A stretch of 36,624 nucleotides of DNA from Perkinsus olseni (GCA_013115125.1 JABANN010000348.1:1-36624), one strand, 5' to 3'; positions 19,279-31,055 are shown, numbered from the stretch's first letter. The notes: generated by a model from the sequence alone, not told the origin. Program-made: numbers and translations.

Positions 19279-20466
19279 CTAGTTCTCCCGGTAACTGAGA
19301 CTTGGCGGGGGAGTCGGGACATTACCCATCATCGCTGCGGGAGAGCGAAGATACTCAGGCTTTGGTGGAGTTAGGTCATAGTAGAATCCTGGTAGACGGA
19401 TGATGTCCGAGTACACAGCCTGGCCGAAGACCAGCAATCCAAACCCAAACAGCTGCAACCAGGACCACATAGTCCACACTTCACCGAACGGCGAGCTGGG
19501 GGCGATCGAGTGGATAGTCAAATCGACAATCCAAATGACAGCCGTTCTCGAGGCCTCTAGCATGGTACGATGGACGGCTGATAAGGCGTAAGTTACGAGT
19601 ATGCCAGACATGTTGTAAGTAAAAACCGAGAATATATAGAGTAGTATGAGCCATTGAAGCCCAGTACTGTTCTCAATCATGACAGCAGTGTCGATGGGGT
19701 TCTCAGCACTTCCTGCATCAGCACCGGGTATCATATAAATGATGGGGAAGGCAATAACGAACATGAAGAGAGTACCCCAGATACCCTCCATACCGGTAAT
19801 AAGGAAAGGGGCGATGGTATGATGTCGTAGAAGACGCTCCTCAACCACTACTTGAAGGGCCTGTACAACCTGACCGAGGATGATCATAACCATACCGAAA
19901 GCTCGCAGGCCAGGCGTCTCGTCGGAGGGCGAGTCGACAGAGGTGGTGGTGCTCTTCATGTTCGCGACACCCACCACGACGACCGCCACGACACAGATCA
20001 GTACCCCAAACCAGTGATAAGCCCTTAGCTGCCGCTTTAAGAACAATACGGAAAAAATGGCGGAGAATATTATCATAGATCCCCGCAGCATCTGATAGAC
20101 AGATGCTGAGTTGTAGAGCAGCCCAAGGAAGCAGAAGACCGTGGCTACCAAGTCGAGTACCGCAGGGAAGGCTATCAGCGAGGAGGCCTTCTTGAAGGAC
20201 GTTTCGGGTTGTGGGGCTCGGGAAAGTAGAGGTTGCTGCCGATTCTGCTGCACCCGACGGCTCTTCCAACAGACTGTGACGAAATGGATGACGAGCACAG
20301 CACACATGCCGAGGAACATCGTTAGGGTGTTGAACCAGGGCTTCTTGAAAAACTTGGGATGACCTTCAACGCCGACAGAAATGATCTGGAATTGTACTTT
20401 ACTCATGATGGTGTTGAGGCATCCGAAGATGAGGAGCCCGAGGATGTAGAGTGTTGTTTGTCTCAT
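19279..20466 (-). CDS. SLC35F6: Drug/metabolite transporter, SLC35F6-like
   Basis: A single uninterrupted frame of 395 residues starts at ATG20466. It has about ten hydrophobic segments (for example LYILGLLIFGCLNTIM, WFGVLICVVAVVVVGVANM, WLQLFGFGLLVFGQAVY). Family signatures are plain: SASVYQMLRGSMIIFSAIFS matches the SLC35F6 segment S-S-FQMLRG..IIF, and QALQVVVEERLLRHH matches the Q-VLEEK loop. GMEGIWGTLF and ALSAVHRTMLEASRTAVIW also fit. This group is related to the chloroquine-resistance transporter; SLC35F6 sits in lysosomal or mitochondrial membranes, and the substrate is unsettled. The C-terminus is a proline-rich cytosolic tail (SPAAMMGNVPTPPPSLSYRE). It is intronless among intron-rich neighbours. 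Confidence 0.92.
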   Translation of the reverse strand: MRQTTLYILGLLIFGCLNTIMSKVQFQIISVGVEGHPKFFKKPWFNTLTMFLGMCAVLVIHFVTVCWKSRRVQQNRQQPLLSRAPQPETSFKKASSLIAFPAVLDLVATVFCFLGLLYNSASVYQMLRGSMIIFSAIFSVLFLKRQLRAYHWFGVLICVVAVVVVGVANMKSTTTSVDSPSDETPGLRAFGMVMIILGQVVQALQVVVEERLLRHHTIAPFLITGMEGIWGTLFMFVIAFPIIYMIPGADAGSAENPIDTAVMIENSTGLQWLILLYIFSVFTYNMSGILVTYALSAVHRTMLEASRTAVIWIVDLTIHSIAPSSPFGEVWTMWSWLQLFGFGLLVFGQAVYSDIIRLPGFYYDLTPPKPEYLRSPAAMMGNVPTPPPSLSYREN

Positions 20467-21086
20467 TGAGAGTTAATAACAACAACTGCGAGCACACGAG
20501 AATGGCTTAGATCAGGAGGCTTTCCCGATCGAATTGCTAAGCATAGATGGAAGACAACGGTTGTACCGTGAAACTACCCAAGACGAGGGTTGCTTGATGG
20601 CACCGGCGAAATTACGCGCATCGCGGCGCCGCTGCCTCCACAAGCTTGCCATGTTGCAGCATTGTCGCTGGTATTAGTCGTTGAAGTGGCGCCTTGGCGA
20701 GAGTATAAGTCGCGGATCCCATAACTACACTCAACAACGCTGGGTGTATCATAAGGATGACTGTAAGACTAACAGGACAGGACAACTCGCACGAGTTGCG
20801 TTCAATGTTGATGATGTTAAGGAATAGTAAGATTAGCAAGCTTGGCAAGATCGCGACGCTTTCGCGGGCAGGCGCAATGAGTCGAGGGTGCGGTAAGTAA
20901 GGACTTCGAAGCAGGCAGCCTGCTGCAGGCTGTGCTGAGGGGAGATGAGCAATCCTCGTTGTTAACGTACAGTGATGAAATTCCCCGCTGGAATCCATAA
21001 TAGACTCCCTCTTGCCAACCGGTCTCCAGCCGCCGGACTTGCTTTGTGTTACCTCCCCACTAAAGATTCTATTACTTTAAACCATC
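20467..21086. promoter_or_regulatory. Shared 5' region of two divergent genes
   Basis: This 620-bp stretch separates the start of the transporter (minus) from the start of the TMBIM gene (plus), so it should hold both promoters. No TATA box stands out. It also holds a 47-codon plus-strand frame (20757-20900, MTVRLTGQDNSHELRSMLMM...) with a strong donor-like GTAAGT at its end. This could be a small gene, an upstream ORF or a 5' exon. A minus-strand frame of 128 codons (20612-20998) overlaps it and lacks any recognisable feature. CAGCCTGC T GCAGGCTG near 20907 is another single-centre palindrome (8-bp arms). Confidence 0.45.
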
Positions 21087-22619
21087 ATGTCTCATCCCCA
21101 GGTAGTCCAGGGAGTGGTGATAGGCCAACCTAAGCCTGCCAACCAGTACTACTATCCACAACAGCAACAACAACAACAACAACAACAACAACAGGCAACG
21201 TAATAAAGGAGAAGGGGAATGCTGCTGGTCATACTTTCTCGTCTGGATATTCGGAATAAGGAAATCTTTTCTCTGGTTTCGTGGGCTCTCGGGTCGAGGG
21301 GCTCCATTAGAATGCTCAATCGTCTGTGATATCACTATGTAACGCTCTTCTACCACTCGTCACAGAGGGCCTCCAACCCCACGACTGACCCGTTCTTTGT
21401 TACCCCACAATTTGGGTCGGTGGATATTACTCAAATCGTGGCGACGCGGTAGCCGCAACTGGGGTCCGACGACCTCTATTATGACAATCGATTGCTGCGC
21501 CATATCTCCTTGCATCGCCTAATGTCCTACCTTCTTCAGGTATGGTTACTACGAACAAAACTATGGATACTCTCAGACTTCGCCGCCGCCCCCTCCAGCA
21601 TACATCCAGGCGGCTGATGTAATGAGGGAGCCTCGGCAGCGGAGGGGAGGATGTTGTTGTCTATGTAGGTTCAAATAATAGAGTTTGGACCGGACACTTC
21701 GAAGGACGTTCGGAATAATTTCATAAAGAAGGTAGTATTGAACCGGGGACCTTCTGATGGTCGGCTGATAATACTATCGGGCAGACTACATGCCTTGCGG
21801 TGCGTGGCCTAAGTGATGCAGACGTGACATACCGCCAGAGTCTCGTGACATAACCTGGCGTTTATGTACTTGAGTGATGAGGAAGTGATTCCTTCATCTC
21901 CCGTGCATCCATAAGGTATTATTCTCATCAGGTGTACGGTATCCTCTGTGCCCAGTTGGTTGTAACATCAATGATAGCCTTCCCGTTTGTATACGGTAGA
22001 GATGATTGGGCATTGGAGTTTGTTAACGATTACGTCTGGGTTATGTGGCTGAGCATGGCAGTCATGTTCGCAACTCTCATCGTATTGGTATGTGTACCAA
22101 AAGCCAGCCAGAAGGTAATGACTATTGCCCTATCCCTGATGCCTTGTGAGTCTCTCGCCGCTGTAGGTTCCGATCAACTACATTCTTCTTTTCATATTCA
22201 CAGCCTCGATGGGCCTCATGATTGGCTTCATTTGCGTTTACTATGACACCGAGGCGGTCTTGATAGCTGCCGGCTCCACCGCAGCTGCAGTCTTTGTATT
22301 AACACTCTTCGCCTTCTTCATCAAGACAGATTTTACCGGTTATCAGCCCTTCGCATTGGTCCTCTTGATGGTACTGGTTTTCATGGGCTTGGTTATGATA
22401 TTCTTGCCTACTAACAGGTATCTTCAAATTGTATATGGATCTATAGGGGCGTTGGTCTTCTCGATATACCTGGTCATTGATACCCAAATGATTGTGGGTG
22501 GTAAGAATCGTAGGTCTCAGCTTGGTGTTGACCAGTACATAGCCGGGGCTTTGATGTTGTATATGGACATAATCAATTTATTCCTTTTTGTTTTAACGAT
22601 TGTCGGAGCTGCTCGATGA
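21087..22619 (+). CDS. TMBIM/Lifeguard (Bax inhibitor-1 family) membrane protein
   Basis: The exons 21087-21199, 21540-21618, 21669-21731, 21932-22145 and 22204-22619 agree in phase and give 294 residues. The cytosolic N-terminus is rich in Pro, Tyr and Gln: a tract of about a dozen Gln codons, mostly CAA, then YGYYEQNYGYSQTSPPPPP. This resembles animal Lifeguard proteins but is poly-Q here. The membrane part begins KDVRNNFIKKVYGILCAQLV, the typical family entry. Six or seven helices follow, among them MGLMIGFICVYYDTEAVLIA and FALVLLMVLVFMGLVMIFL. YLVIDTQMIVGG contains the conserved Asp, and YMDIINLFLFVLTIVGAAR closes the protein. Family members act in ER or Golgi membranes as calcium leak channels and suppress cell death. 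Introns 1 and 3 are long (340 and 200 nt). Confidence 0.93.
21163..21194 (+). repeat. CAA/CAG microsatellite coding poly-Gln
   Basis: A CAA run interrupted by CAG codes a glutamine tract in exon 1 of the TMBIM protein. It ends just before the first donor site and is likely to vary in length between strains. Confidence 0.85.
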
Positions 22620-23061
22620 GTAGTAATGGTAGTAGTAGCATTGATATGCTTGTACTCTTGCTCTCTTACGATTCCTCTAACTTCCTAGGAGGTGGAAGAT
22701 TTTGTATTTCGTCAGACGAGAGGTTGAGTATGTCAATGTACCAATGACCACCTGAAAGTCGCCGTTCTCTTCGTGGTTTGCTGACAGACCACTGACTTTC
22801 CTCGATCGATCCTCAGGTAACGACGCAGACCCTCGGATAGGGTAGAGTAGCTGCCTGGTGTGCTGCGGCTTTCCCTCGCAAAGTAGGCAGACAGCCATGC
22901 TCCGCCGATTCTGACAGGCATGTCGCATCCGCCATGCCGTTTCAATGGGTTAGCTCTGCCCGAACTTAGTATTAGCTGCCAGTGATTAGCTAGTGCTGAT
23001 TATTGCAGTACTCCACCAGTGAGCCTTCGCGGATAGTTTCAGTTGAGCTCCGGCCGCCTCT
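22620..23061. other. Spacer, nothing recognised
   Basis: About 440 bp between the TMBIM stop and the start of the coiled-coil gene. There is a short run of TAG/AGT triplets just after the stop. No gene, RNA or clear hairpin is visible. It should include the promoter of the downstream gene. Confidence 0.5.
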
Positions 23062-26000
23062 ATGGCAACCCAACTACCACCATTGAATGCAGCAGGCCTC
23101 CCGAGCGGAGGGGCCGCCGGTAACTTCAGAGCTGAGCTCGGTGGAATCTCACCGAAGTCGCCGGAGGGATCGAACCCTGAGGTACACCACCGAAAACTCG
23201 CAGGCATTGGATAGTCTTTCTCCCTTAAGGTAGCGACTGGCGGTCTCCGATCTCATCGACGGGTCCGCTTATCAAGAGAGCCTCCCTACGAGGATGAGGC
23301 GGCCGGGATCAGCACGCTGCGGCAACAGGTGAGGCCCTCCGTCCGACTACGGTGGACGCTGTGGGAGTGCACTATGGGAGTGTGTACAGTCTGGCACGAA
23401 AGGATGCCGCAAACGGGAAGTGATGCCGCTATGGCGTCACTCATAGCGAGGACAGCGGTCGAACTTTTGAAGCACAGAGCTAGTATATGCCCGCTGTTAC
23501 TTCCGTCGTCACTTGACATAGTGGCTTCATGTAACACGAGTCGTGTTGCATTCCTTCGTTACTGAATTACTATCACCATCAGATGGCGTATATAGTGGAA
23601 CGTCTGGAGAAGCAAGAAGAAAGGTTGGAGGCTGTTGGTGAGAGGATGGATGCGCAGAACCAGATTGATGGGCAGCTGTTAAGGAAGCTTCAGAGGCAAA
23701 TATCAATGGTAACGTCAGTATCGGCTACGAGAGGACATCAACCATCATAACGCTTCCTAATTGACACTCAGGAGTACCTTCGTAGTCGTTTTGCCGGAAT
23801 AACGCTCGTACCGGTATAGTGTAGTTGGTGATGAATTAAGATTATCACTGATAGGAGTGGTCGGGGACATGGGCATGTGGGCGTTGACGTCCTCGGCGTC
23901 ATGAGCTGCGTCTTAGATAAGCGAGCAGGCCCGTACCGAGTTCACAACGATGGCACGGCAGCTGCGTGGTGCGAGTAGAGCGCAGGTTGATCTGCGGACT
24001 CGAGTGGCAGCCATAGAGGCCGACAGTGAAGGGATGGCGGACCATAGAGTGGAGGCCGTCGCTCAGAAGATCATCGTTCAAAGTAGGGAGGCTCTTGAGA
24101 TGTCTTTGGCAAGCATGGTGGCAGATGGTCTGATGACGACCGTCGAAGAGCAAGGGGAAGTATTGGCTGAGTTGAGGGAGCAGATGAGTCGATTGAGTGT
24201 CGGCCTGTTGGGAGTTGGAGGTAAAATGGACAGCATCATGGAGAAGGGCGGCCAGGGTAGTACCACGGGAGAAATACAAGGAGCGCACCGATTGGTGGAG
24301 TAGGTGGAGATGTTCCGGAGGGTAGGGTCCCGAAGTCCTCTCCTCTGGATGCTGCCGCTGTGACTAGCCTTGTATCACGGCAAGTAGCTGCAGTGAAGGA
24401 GGCGTGCTCTCTCGAGGTGGCCCGACGATACGACGATCTCCTTGCATTGGTGAGGGAGAGACCTCTCCTCGGTTGGCCTGATCAACTCATGTGATTATCA
24501 GTTATCATCTGCACGAACCGAGATAGAAGGGGATGTGGCTAGAGCACGAGAGACGGCAGTAGCAGAGGCTACTAAGGGAAGGGAGGAGGTGGGGTTCCTC
24601 GTAAACTGACTCTCACTCACCCAAAGATCTGTCCCCAGGCTGTACGGCTGATGCACGACGACCTCGTCAGCCTCATACGAACTCTAGTATCCGAACAGCA
24701 GCGCCGGTCCGAAGCCGCCACAACGGAACTACGGGATAAGACCACAGCTCAGGTGGCCGAGCTGAGGAAATCTCTAGCTGCCTTGGAGGTGACCGGACTT
24801 ATCTGCTCGCGATTACCTCTTCTCTTCTAGGGCAGAGTAGAGTCGGCTGGTGCGGACTCGAGGGTTGCAACGAGATCAGCAATGCAGGCATCACAGCAGC
24901 TGGAGGCAAGTGGCTGCTGTACTCGGGGGATGCCCACTCCCTCATATTAGACCCTATCGAGGGTTATAGCGGAGGTTCATGGGAGGAGCTTTGATGCAGA
25001 CCAAGCCAAGGCAATGAAGGGTGATATCCTGGAGAAGATGGCGACCTTTGAAGTACCAATGTGTGCAGCAGATTCCCTCATCGTCATGTACCGCTCACCT
25101 GTTCGTACAGGTAACGATGCTTGAGTCACTGAGGGGCACTCGGAAGGAGGTATCGGCGGCTCAGCAAGCTCTTAGTGATGCCCTTGCGAGGGAGGCCTCC
25201 CAGAGGGCGGAGGAGTGCCACAGCCTGGCCGCCTCCTTCCGGGACGCCATCAAGGGCGTTGCGGCAGCGCAAGTAGTGGAGGTCTGTCACGAGGTGGATG
25301 AGCTACGCTGGAGTAGGTCACCAGTACCCGGGAGATACAGAAACAAGTAGACTCTATGAAGACGAAGATGCAGAGGAGGTCGGCTGATGACGCTGAGCGG
25401 GCTGATCGGCTGAGCAGGTGCTGGTGCCCCAGGTCCTGCTTTTGGTGGACCTCTTGGTCAGATATGTTGATGATAAGCTCGGCAGTCTGACATCAACTGT
25501 AGCCTCGAACTACGATGAGTGTTGTGATAAAGTGCAGGACCTCGGTGAGAGGTTGGGCGATATCTCGATCGCAGGCAAAGAGAACTTGGAACAGCTCGAA
25601 CGGAGACTGAGGGAAGTACGTCCAGAGCACAAGGATCGCTCTTCTAGTCTGTATCCTCTACGCAGGAGGTGGAGGCAGCCTCATCGGCTGTTACGAAGAG
25701 TGTTGGGCAGACGAGGGAGCTCCTCGCATCAGAAGTGTCCCGGCTCGAGGGAATGGTAGCAGGCTTGGCAACTCGCCTAGACGCCGGTGGGGAGGTTGAT
25801 AATAAACGGTATGGCCGCCTAGTGTTGGCCATCAGTAGTGGCAACGTTCCTGCCACTGGCAGATCCAGTGAATGGCAGCGGCAGTGCGAGGGGAGAGTGT
25901 CGGAGGTCTCGGATGCTTGTAGAAGATTGCGAGACTCGATCATTGAGCAGAGAGGAGCTCTCGACGCGAAAATACGGGAGGAGACAAGGAAGGTCGAAGC

Positions 26001-29000
26001 ACAGTGCAAGAGAGCCGTCGATCGGGCAGCTGAAGAGGTAAAGCGGACCTCTGAGTGGAACTGACGGAGGTGTGGTAGAATCGACAACATGTGGCCGACG
26101 AGGGAGCACTGCGAGAGGAGAACCTGCACCGGCGCATCGCTGGCCTTGTAGAGGAAGAGGAGGAGAAGCGGAGGGCGATGAATGGTAGGAAGGGGTCTAA
26201 CTCTGCGAGACTTGGTATCCAGCACTGCTGGGCCAGCACTGCTCCGCTTGGCACCGTCAGGTCATCTAGAGGCGATGGAAGGGAAATTGGATGATAAGCT
26301 CGCTCAAGCTTCTCAAGGAGTGGCCAGGCACCTCAATGATATCCGCTTGGCTGTCGATAAAATGGCGAAGGCCAGCCATGAATGTGTTGACCAGCAGGTA
26401 GGAAACTGATGGTTGGCAACGAGACTCTATCGACTCGACGGCATTGAGTCTCATCGTCGTGCAGATGTCGACTGGTGTTTGGTGCGATCAGGTTAGCCAG
26501 CTACTCAAAGCTAGCGAGAGCAGAATCATCGCATCCTGCGAACATCTCATGGAAGTTGAGAAGATGAGAGTTGATGAGCTCGTGGAGGGGCAGAGCGAGA
26601 AGAGTGAGAAGCGTTGGGCGAAGAAGGAGGAGGAGAGGTGGAATATGGTGGGCAGTACCTGTGGCCGTAGAGTGTCGGATGGGGACCTCAGATGTGCAAG
26701 ATGGTCCAGGATGTGGATGACAAGTTGACCCTCACCAGAGTGAATCTTCAAGAGGACATTCAAGTGTCTTCTGAGAGCCTCGGTGGCGAAGTCGAAGCCA
26801 TAGATAAAGCGTTACGATCTGTAGAGGATCTGGTCAAAGGTGAGACCTCCTACAACGCAACTGAGAGGCAAATGAAGGCTTCATGATAGGCGGCAATCGT
26901 ACATTACAAGAGAGTATTGATCGTGCTGTAAAGGCCTTACACAGCGCTGACGCGCATCAGAAGAGGCGATTGGAGGCGACCAAGGAGGCAATCGTAGAAC
27001 GAACTAGAGTGATGGACGAGGCCACGAGGATGTGAGGGGCGATTACACACTATTGTCCACCCTGGGATGCTCCAGTTATCAGGTTGATCGATGAGGTGTC
27101 GATGAGATTAGAATCGCAGAAGGACGAGGCAGACGGGAAGATTCACCTGCTTGATGAACGAATCCAAACTCAAGTAGTCCATGCGCCACGGAATGGCTAC
27201 TGAGGTCGGAAGGCACTAGGTCACCACAGCGGCGACTAAGATATCATCCGGTATCTCCAGCGTACAGCGATGCTTGCAGAGTTTAGGCCAAGCAGTATCC
27301 TCGAGTACTCATGTAAGATACAAATAAGATAACACGGAATGGCTATGTATTAAGGGTAGGAAATTAGCTCACAAATGGCGAGACTGTCGGCAGAGAGCGC
27401 TGCTAAAGCTGAGAGGAATGAGACTGATATTGAGAGGAGCAGACGGGAGATATCTGATAAGTGAGGATTCGTAGCAGATAGACTCGGGTAACGATGAGGT
27501 GCCCCCTGAATAGCAGTCCACCATGTGGTGGGGGCACGTGTATCCGCACACCACTACATCACATCTCTTTTCGGCCTCTAGAGGTCCTGCAGTACGAAAG
27601 TCCCGTTGGGCCAACTAACGTTTGAGGGCACTGCCAGCAGCTTGTTGTCACAGAGGGTGTGCTCAGATGTGCTGCGATTGACGCGCAACTTCGCCATTTG
27701 ATATCGTCTCTCGGCGCTCGGACGCATGAGCAGATGGAAAGCCTCCATAAAAACCTCTACCATAGTCTTGAAGAGAGTACGGGTTCAATCCAGCGAGGTG
27801 ATTACGATTAGATAGTAACCAGCAAAGAGAGAGGCTACTCTCGCTGCTACGTAGATATCGCAGCTATTAACGCGGCCATGGAAAAGATGGGTAAGGAGGT
27901 TGACGATCGTGAACTTCAACTGGCTAGAGAGATCGAGAGGCAAACAACTTTCATGAAGGTCGAGCTGATCAGCGGTCAGGGTCGTTTGACTCCCGACGCT
28001 TGTTAGGCCTCGATGAGGTCGATCGGGGACGAGCTGAGAGGAGAGGTGGCTCGTTTGGATGAGGACATCACCTCTTCGACGAAGAACTTGGGGGAGAAGC
28101 TTCAAGCGGCGACGGAAGATCTAAAGGTGGTGACTGTGCCCAGACTGTTCTGGGTCCCAATCTAGTGTGTTGGTCATTAGAGGACAGCTAAGTCAACTGA
28201 GCAGCATCTACTCTCGCAGAAGGTGGACGCCATTAAAGATGATATGGACGCTTACATCAAACGTCTACAGGTGGGTGCTGTCTTTCCTAACCTCCACCAT
28301 AGTGGTCCTCAGGACGATATCGATAACACTAGAGAGGCATGCGAGGCTATAGTAGGGGATGAATCAAGTAGACAGAGTGTGGCATTGAGTGAGACTGCTG
28401 GACAATTGAAGGTGATGATAATTACCGACCGATTGATAGTTGCCGCTGGAGGTATCACATTATCAGAGGATGCTCGAGGATCGTACAGTCATGCTGAAGC
28501 AGAAGAATACTATAACCAAGGATGAGGTACAGAAATTGAGGGAGAATCTGGGTAGGTTCGCATTCTCGCAGTGATTAATCGTACCGCTCCATTCGGAATT
28601 CATGATCATTTGCTCAGATAGCATGTCAGCTGCTGTCAGAGCTACCCTCGAGGTTGACCGAGAGAGATCCGCGATGGAAGCTGAAGAGAGGTGGGTGTCT
28701 GTGCTTGGTAGATCAGGAAGGAAGCAGAGCGAACGGCGGACGTCTCCTGTCTAGGTACACGCATATTGAGGATAAACTCCTCAAGGTGGAAAACACCACG
28801 GAGGCATTCAGACACACCATCCGAAGGGAATGGGAATCGGCAAAGCAGGGGATGTCTACCACCGTGGCAGACGCGGTGGGTCGGCAGCAGCAGCAGAACT
28901 CGTGACTGAGTATCATTATTGTATACGACTAGGTGAAAGGGCATGTCGAAGACGTCAACAAGACTATCGCTAGTATTCAATCGGAGCTAACTAGGATGAC

Positions 29001-29460
29001 GGACAGTCATCGTGATATTGACCTCAAGCCCACTAAGGGAAGCGAGAGAATATCCAGCAGCGCGAGAGAGCAGCGGATAGGAAAGCTCGGTGAGGAAGGA
29101 GCCCGCAGACCATCGGGAAACACCGTTGAGGCCGGAAAGATTAGCGGCGAATCAAACTCAGAGTTGACCGGAGTTCATGAGGAGGTACATGATGCTACAG
29201 GGGAAGCTGAGCTAAGCAACGACCCCGTAGAGGAAGCTACGCTTGAGACGAGCGCGAATCTAGAGACTGGAGCCAAGAGTATAGAGGCTGGAGCCAGAAG
29301 CGACGGTATCGCTGAAAATGCTGCAGGGCAGCTGGCAGACAACGACTGGCAGGAAGAAGGAATGTTTAGTAGTGCCGAGGATCTGCCAGATGGAGGACGA
29401 AGAGAGGCACCCTACGAGTCTCCAGGAAATAGTCCCATGATCCATCATGACGCAGCATGA
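23062..29460 (+). CDS. Large coiled-coil protein, about 31 short exons
   Basis: ATG23062 opens a Gly/Pro-rich N-terminus (MATQLPPLNAAGLPSGGAAG). The next exon (23230-23328) ends EDEAAGISTLRQQ and joins MAYIVERLEKQEERLEAVGE (23583-23708). After that almost every exon codes charged heptad-rich helix. Exons with agreeing phases include 24502-24588, 24639-24788, 24831-24905, 24951-25052, 25111-25272, 25317-25417, 25462-25615, 25666-25808, 25863-26037, 26079-26184, 26261-26397, 26492-26647, 26692-26839, 26890-27031, 27083-27173, 27220-27312, 27360-27460, 27667-27797, 27855-27958, 28007-28126, 28181-28270, 28313-28411, 28467-28551, 28618-28690, 28755-28875 and 28933-29460. About two-thirds of introns are phase 0, mostly 40-60 nt. 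The last exon ends in an acidic disordered tail (SNDPVEEATLETSANLE). Total is roughly 1,400 residues. A cytoskeletal or flagellar scaffold role is inferred. The join at 24200-24300 is uncertain. Confidence 0.75.
24906..24950 (+). other. GC-AG intron in the coiled-coil gene
   Basis: The exon ends ...SQQLE at 24905, followed by GCAAGT and, 45 nt on, ATTAG. Using GC as donor keeps phase 0 into TLSRVIAEVHGRSF. No GT donor nearby does so. Confidence 0.65.
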
Positions 29461-30230
29461 TTTATCGAGTGTCTTCAGATCTTGAATTTATCAGTGTTGA
29501 GCTGTGAGATCCAGACCCTCGTGGGAGGCGTACCAGGCCACTCACAAGCTGCAGAGAATGTGATACCAGCCCTCACGAGATGGTGCTGTATCACTACGTG
29601 AATGGAACCGGCATGCATCAATTGTGATAATTGATTGTCCGGTGTCTATGCTTGAGTGCGCCTAGCTCTGGCATAAAGGTGGAACGTTGCCACCTACAGG
29701 CCTTTTAAAGCCATGGGCCCGAACCTCTAGTCCATTGGACTGCTGCCGCCGATGTGTTCCGAGGGTGATGCGTAACACTCATAGCACTGCTCTTTGGGCC
29801 CATGGACAAGGGGTCCTCATAATCGTTTACCCAAGTCCCTTGAACGAACAAAAATTCTGAGTACGGCACTGTATTGGAAAGCACATGTGCTTGGAGGTAC
29901 AGTTCGAGCCGGAGTCGTTACCTCACCTTGCTCGTGACGAGCAGCTCGTCCCCTTTTTTGTGTTTGGCACACAACTCGGTCGGTCTCAGCTAGCGGCAGG
30001 TGTCAGCGCATTGCAGGACTCTTGTGCGCGCTCTGACCATTAGTTCCATGCATACTGTGACGCTCAGACCAGTTACTGTGGCGAGGGTGCCCAACACACC
30101 GATCGTTGTCAAGATGATAGCCCAATCCTGTGGTGTCTTGTGTTCGAGTCGAGGTTTGGCACGCGAAGGCAATGAACTGTACTAGGCTCAGTACTACTGG
30201 TTTGATGTGCACTGATTGAAACTGCATCAA

Positions 30231-30266
30231 TTGACACTGTTTGGGTTGCAACTTTAACAGTGTCAA
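30231..30266. repeat. Inverted repeat, 11-bp arms, 14-nt loop
   Basis: TTGACACTGTT at 30231-30241 and AACAGTGTCAA at 30256-30266 are exact reverse complements. A further copy of TTGACAC follows directly at about 30267-30274. Confidence 0.8.
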
Positions 30267-30684
30267 ATTGACACCGGAATCTCAGAATTCAAATCTGTCT
30301 GACTGGGACTGTCCGAGTCGGACGGTCTGAGCTGTCGGGAGTGTACAGGGGAACCTCTAGCAATATCCGCTCGACGACACCGTGGTACTGTGCCGTATGG
30401 TCTTGCGGGCGAGGTGGTCGTCCTTCTCGCAATTCTTCGCATTTTTCGAGAGGAGAACGTAGACGAGGTTGAACGATTGGAGCAATCGTGGATGTAAGAT
30501 CCTTGGAGAGAATGACTAGTACCGTACTATTAGTACGGGAGAGTGCGCGGAAGGGGTAGAATAAGACAAGCGTGGACGGAACAATTCGTTCCAAGCAGCG
30601 TCGAAATTTCGGCTTCACTTTCGAGATGTAATGTACAATGCGGTCAAAAAACAATGAGATGATTCGATAGGCCTATGGTTGCTC

Positions 30685-30703
30685 AAGTTGAGCAGCTCAA
30701 CTT
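30685..30703. repeat. Odd palindrome, 9-bp arms, 1-nt centre
   Basis: AAGTTGAGC and GCTCAACTT are exact reverse complements around A30694. Confidence 0.85.
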
Positions 30704-30789
30704 ACACTGTAGGCCCAATTACCGGGCGCATGATTCTCTTGGAGCATTAGACCTGATTCAGGTCACCTGAATATCAGTCATGATAATAC

Positions 30790-30833
30790 AATATCATTAT
30801 GGCATTGATACTATACCTATGTATAATGATATT
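30790..30833. repeat. Inverted repeat, 11-bp arms, 22-nt loop
   Basis: AATATCATTAT at 30790-30800 and ATAATGATATT at 30823-30833 are exact reverse complements. The DNA here is A/T-rich. Confidence 0.8.
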
Positions 30834-31055
30834 CAATGAATCTCATATACATCGTCAGCCGCTTGGACTTCTTGAGCCGCAGCACCTCAGCTGCTTGTAC
30901 CAGCGTCATAGTCCCAGTGCCAGTGCACGTTGTTGATGCGAAATTCGCAGTACGAATCCATAAAACATAACCCAAATCCGCAAGCGCCGACGAAAAATCA
31001 CCCTCCCCCCTGGCGATGGCAACTCAGGATAAAAGGAATAGGTGGTTCCAAGTAC

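Noticed and set aside
20612-20998. Minus-strand frame of 128 codons with a hydrophobic stretch
   Set aside because: No recognisable feature; it overlaps a better plus-strand frame and the shared promoter region.
21655-21680. A Cys-rich C-terminus (GGCCCLCRFK) that would make a small CYSTM-like protein from the first two TMBIM exons
   Set aside because: A 50-nt intron (21619-21668) removes it and joins the exons in frame to DTSKDVRNNFIKKVYG, the expected TMBIM sequence.
28876-28905. QQQQ segment after VADAVGR in the coiled-coil gene
   Set aside because: Reading it leads to a stop; the donor at 28876 joins in phase to the last exon at 28933, so the segment is intronic.
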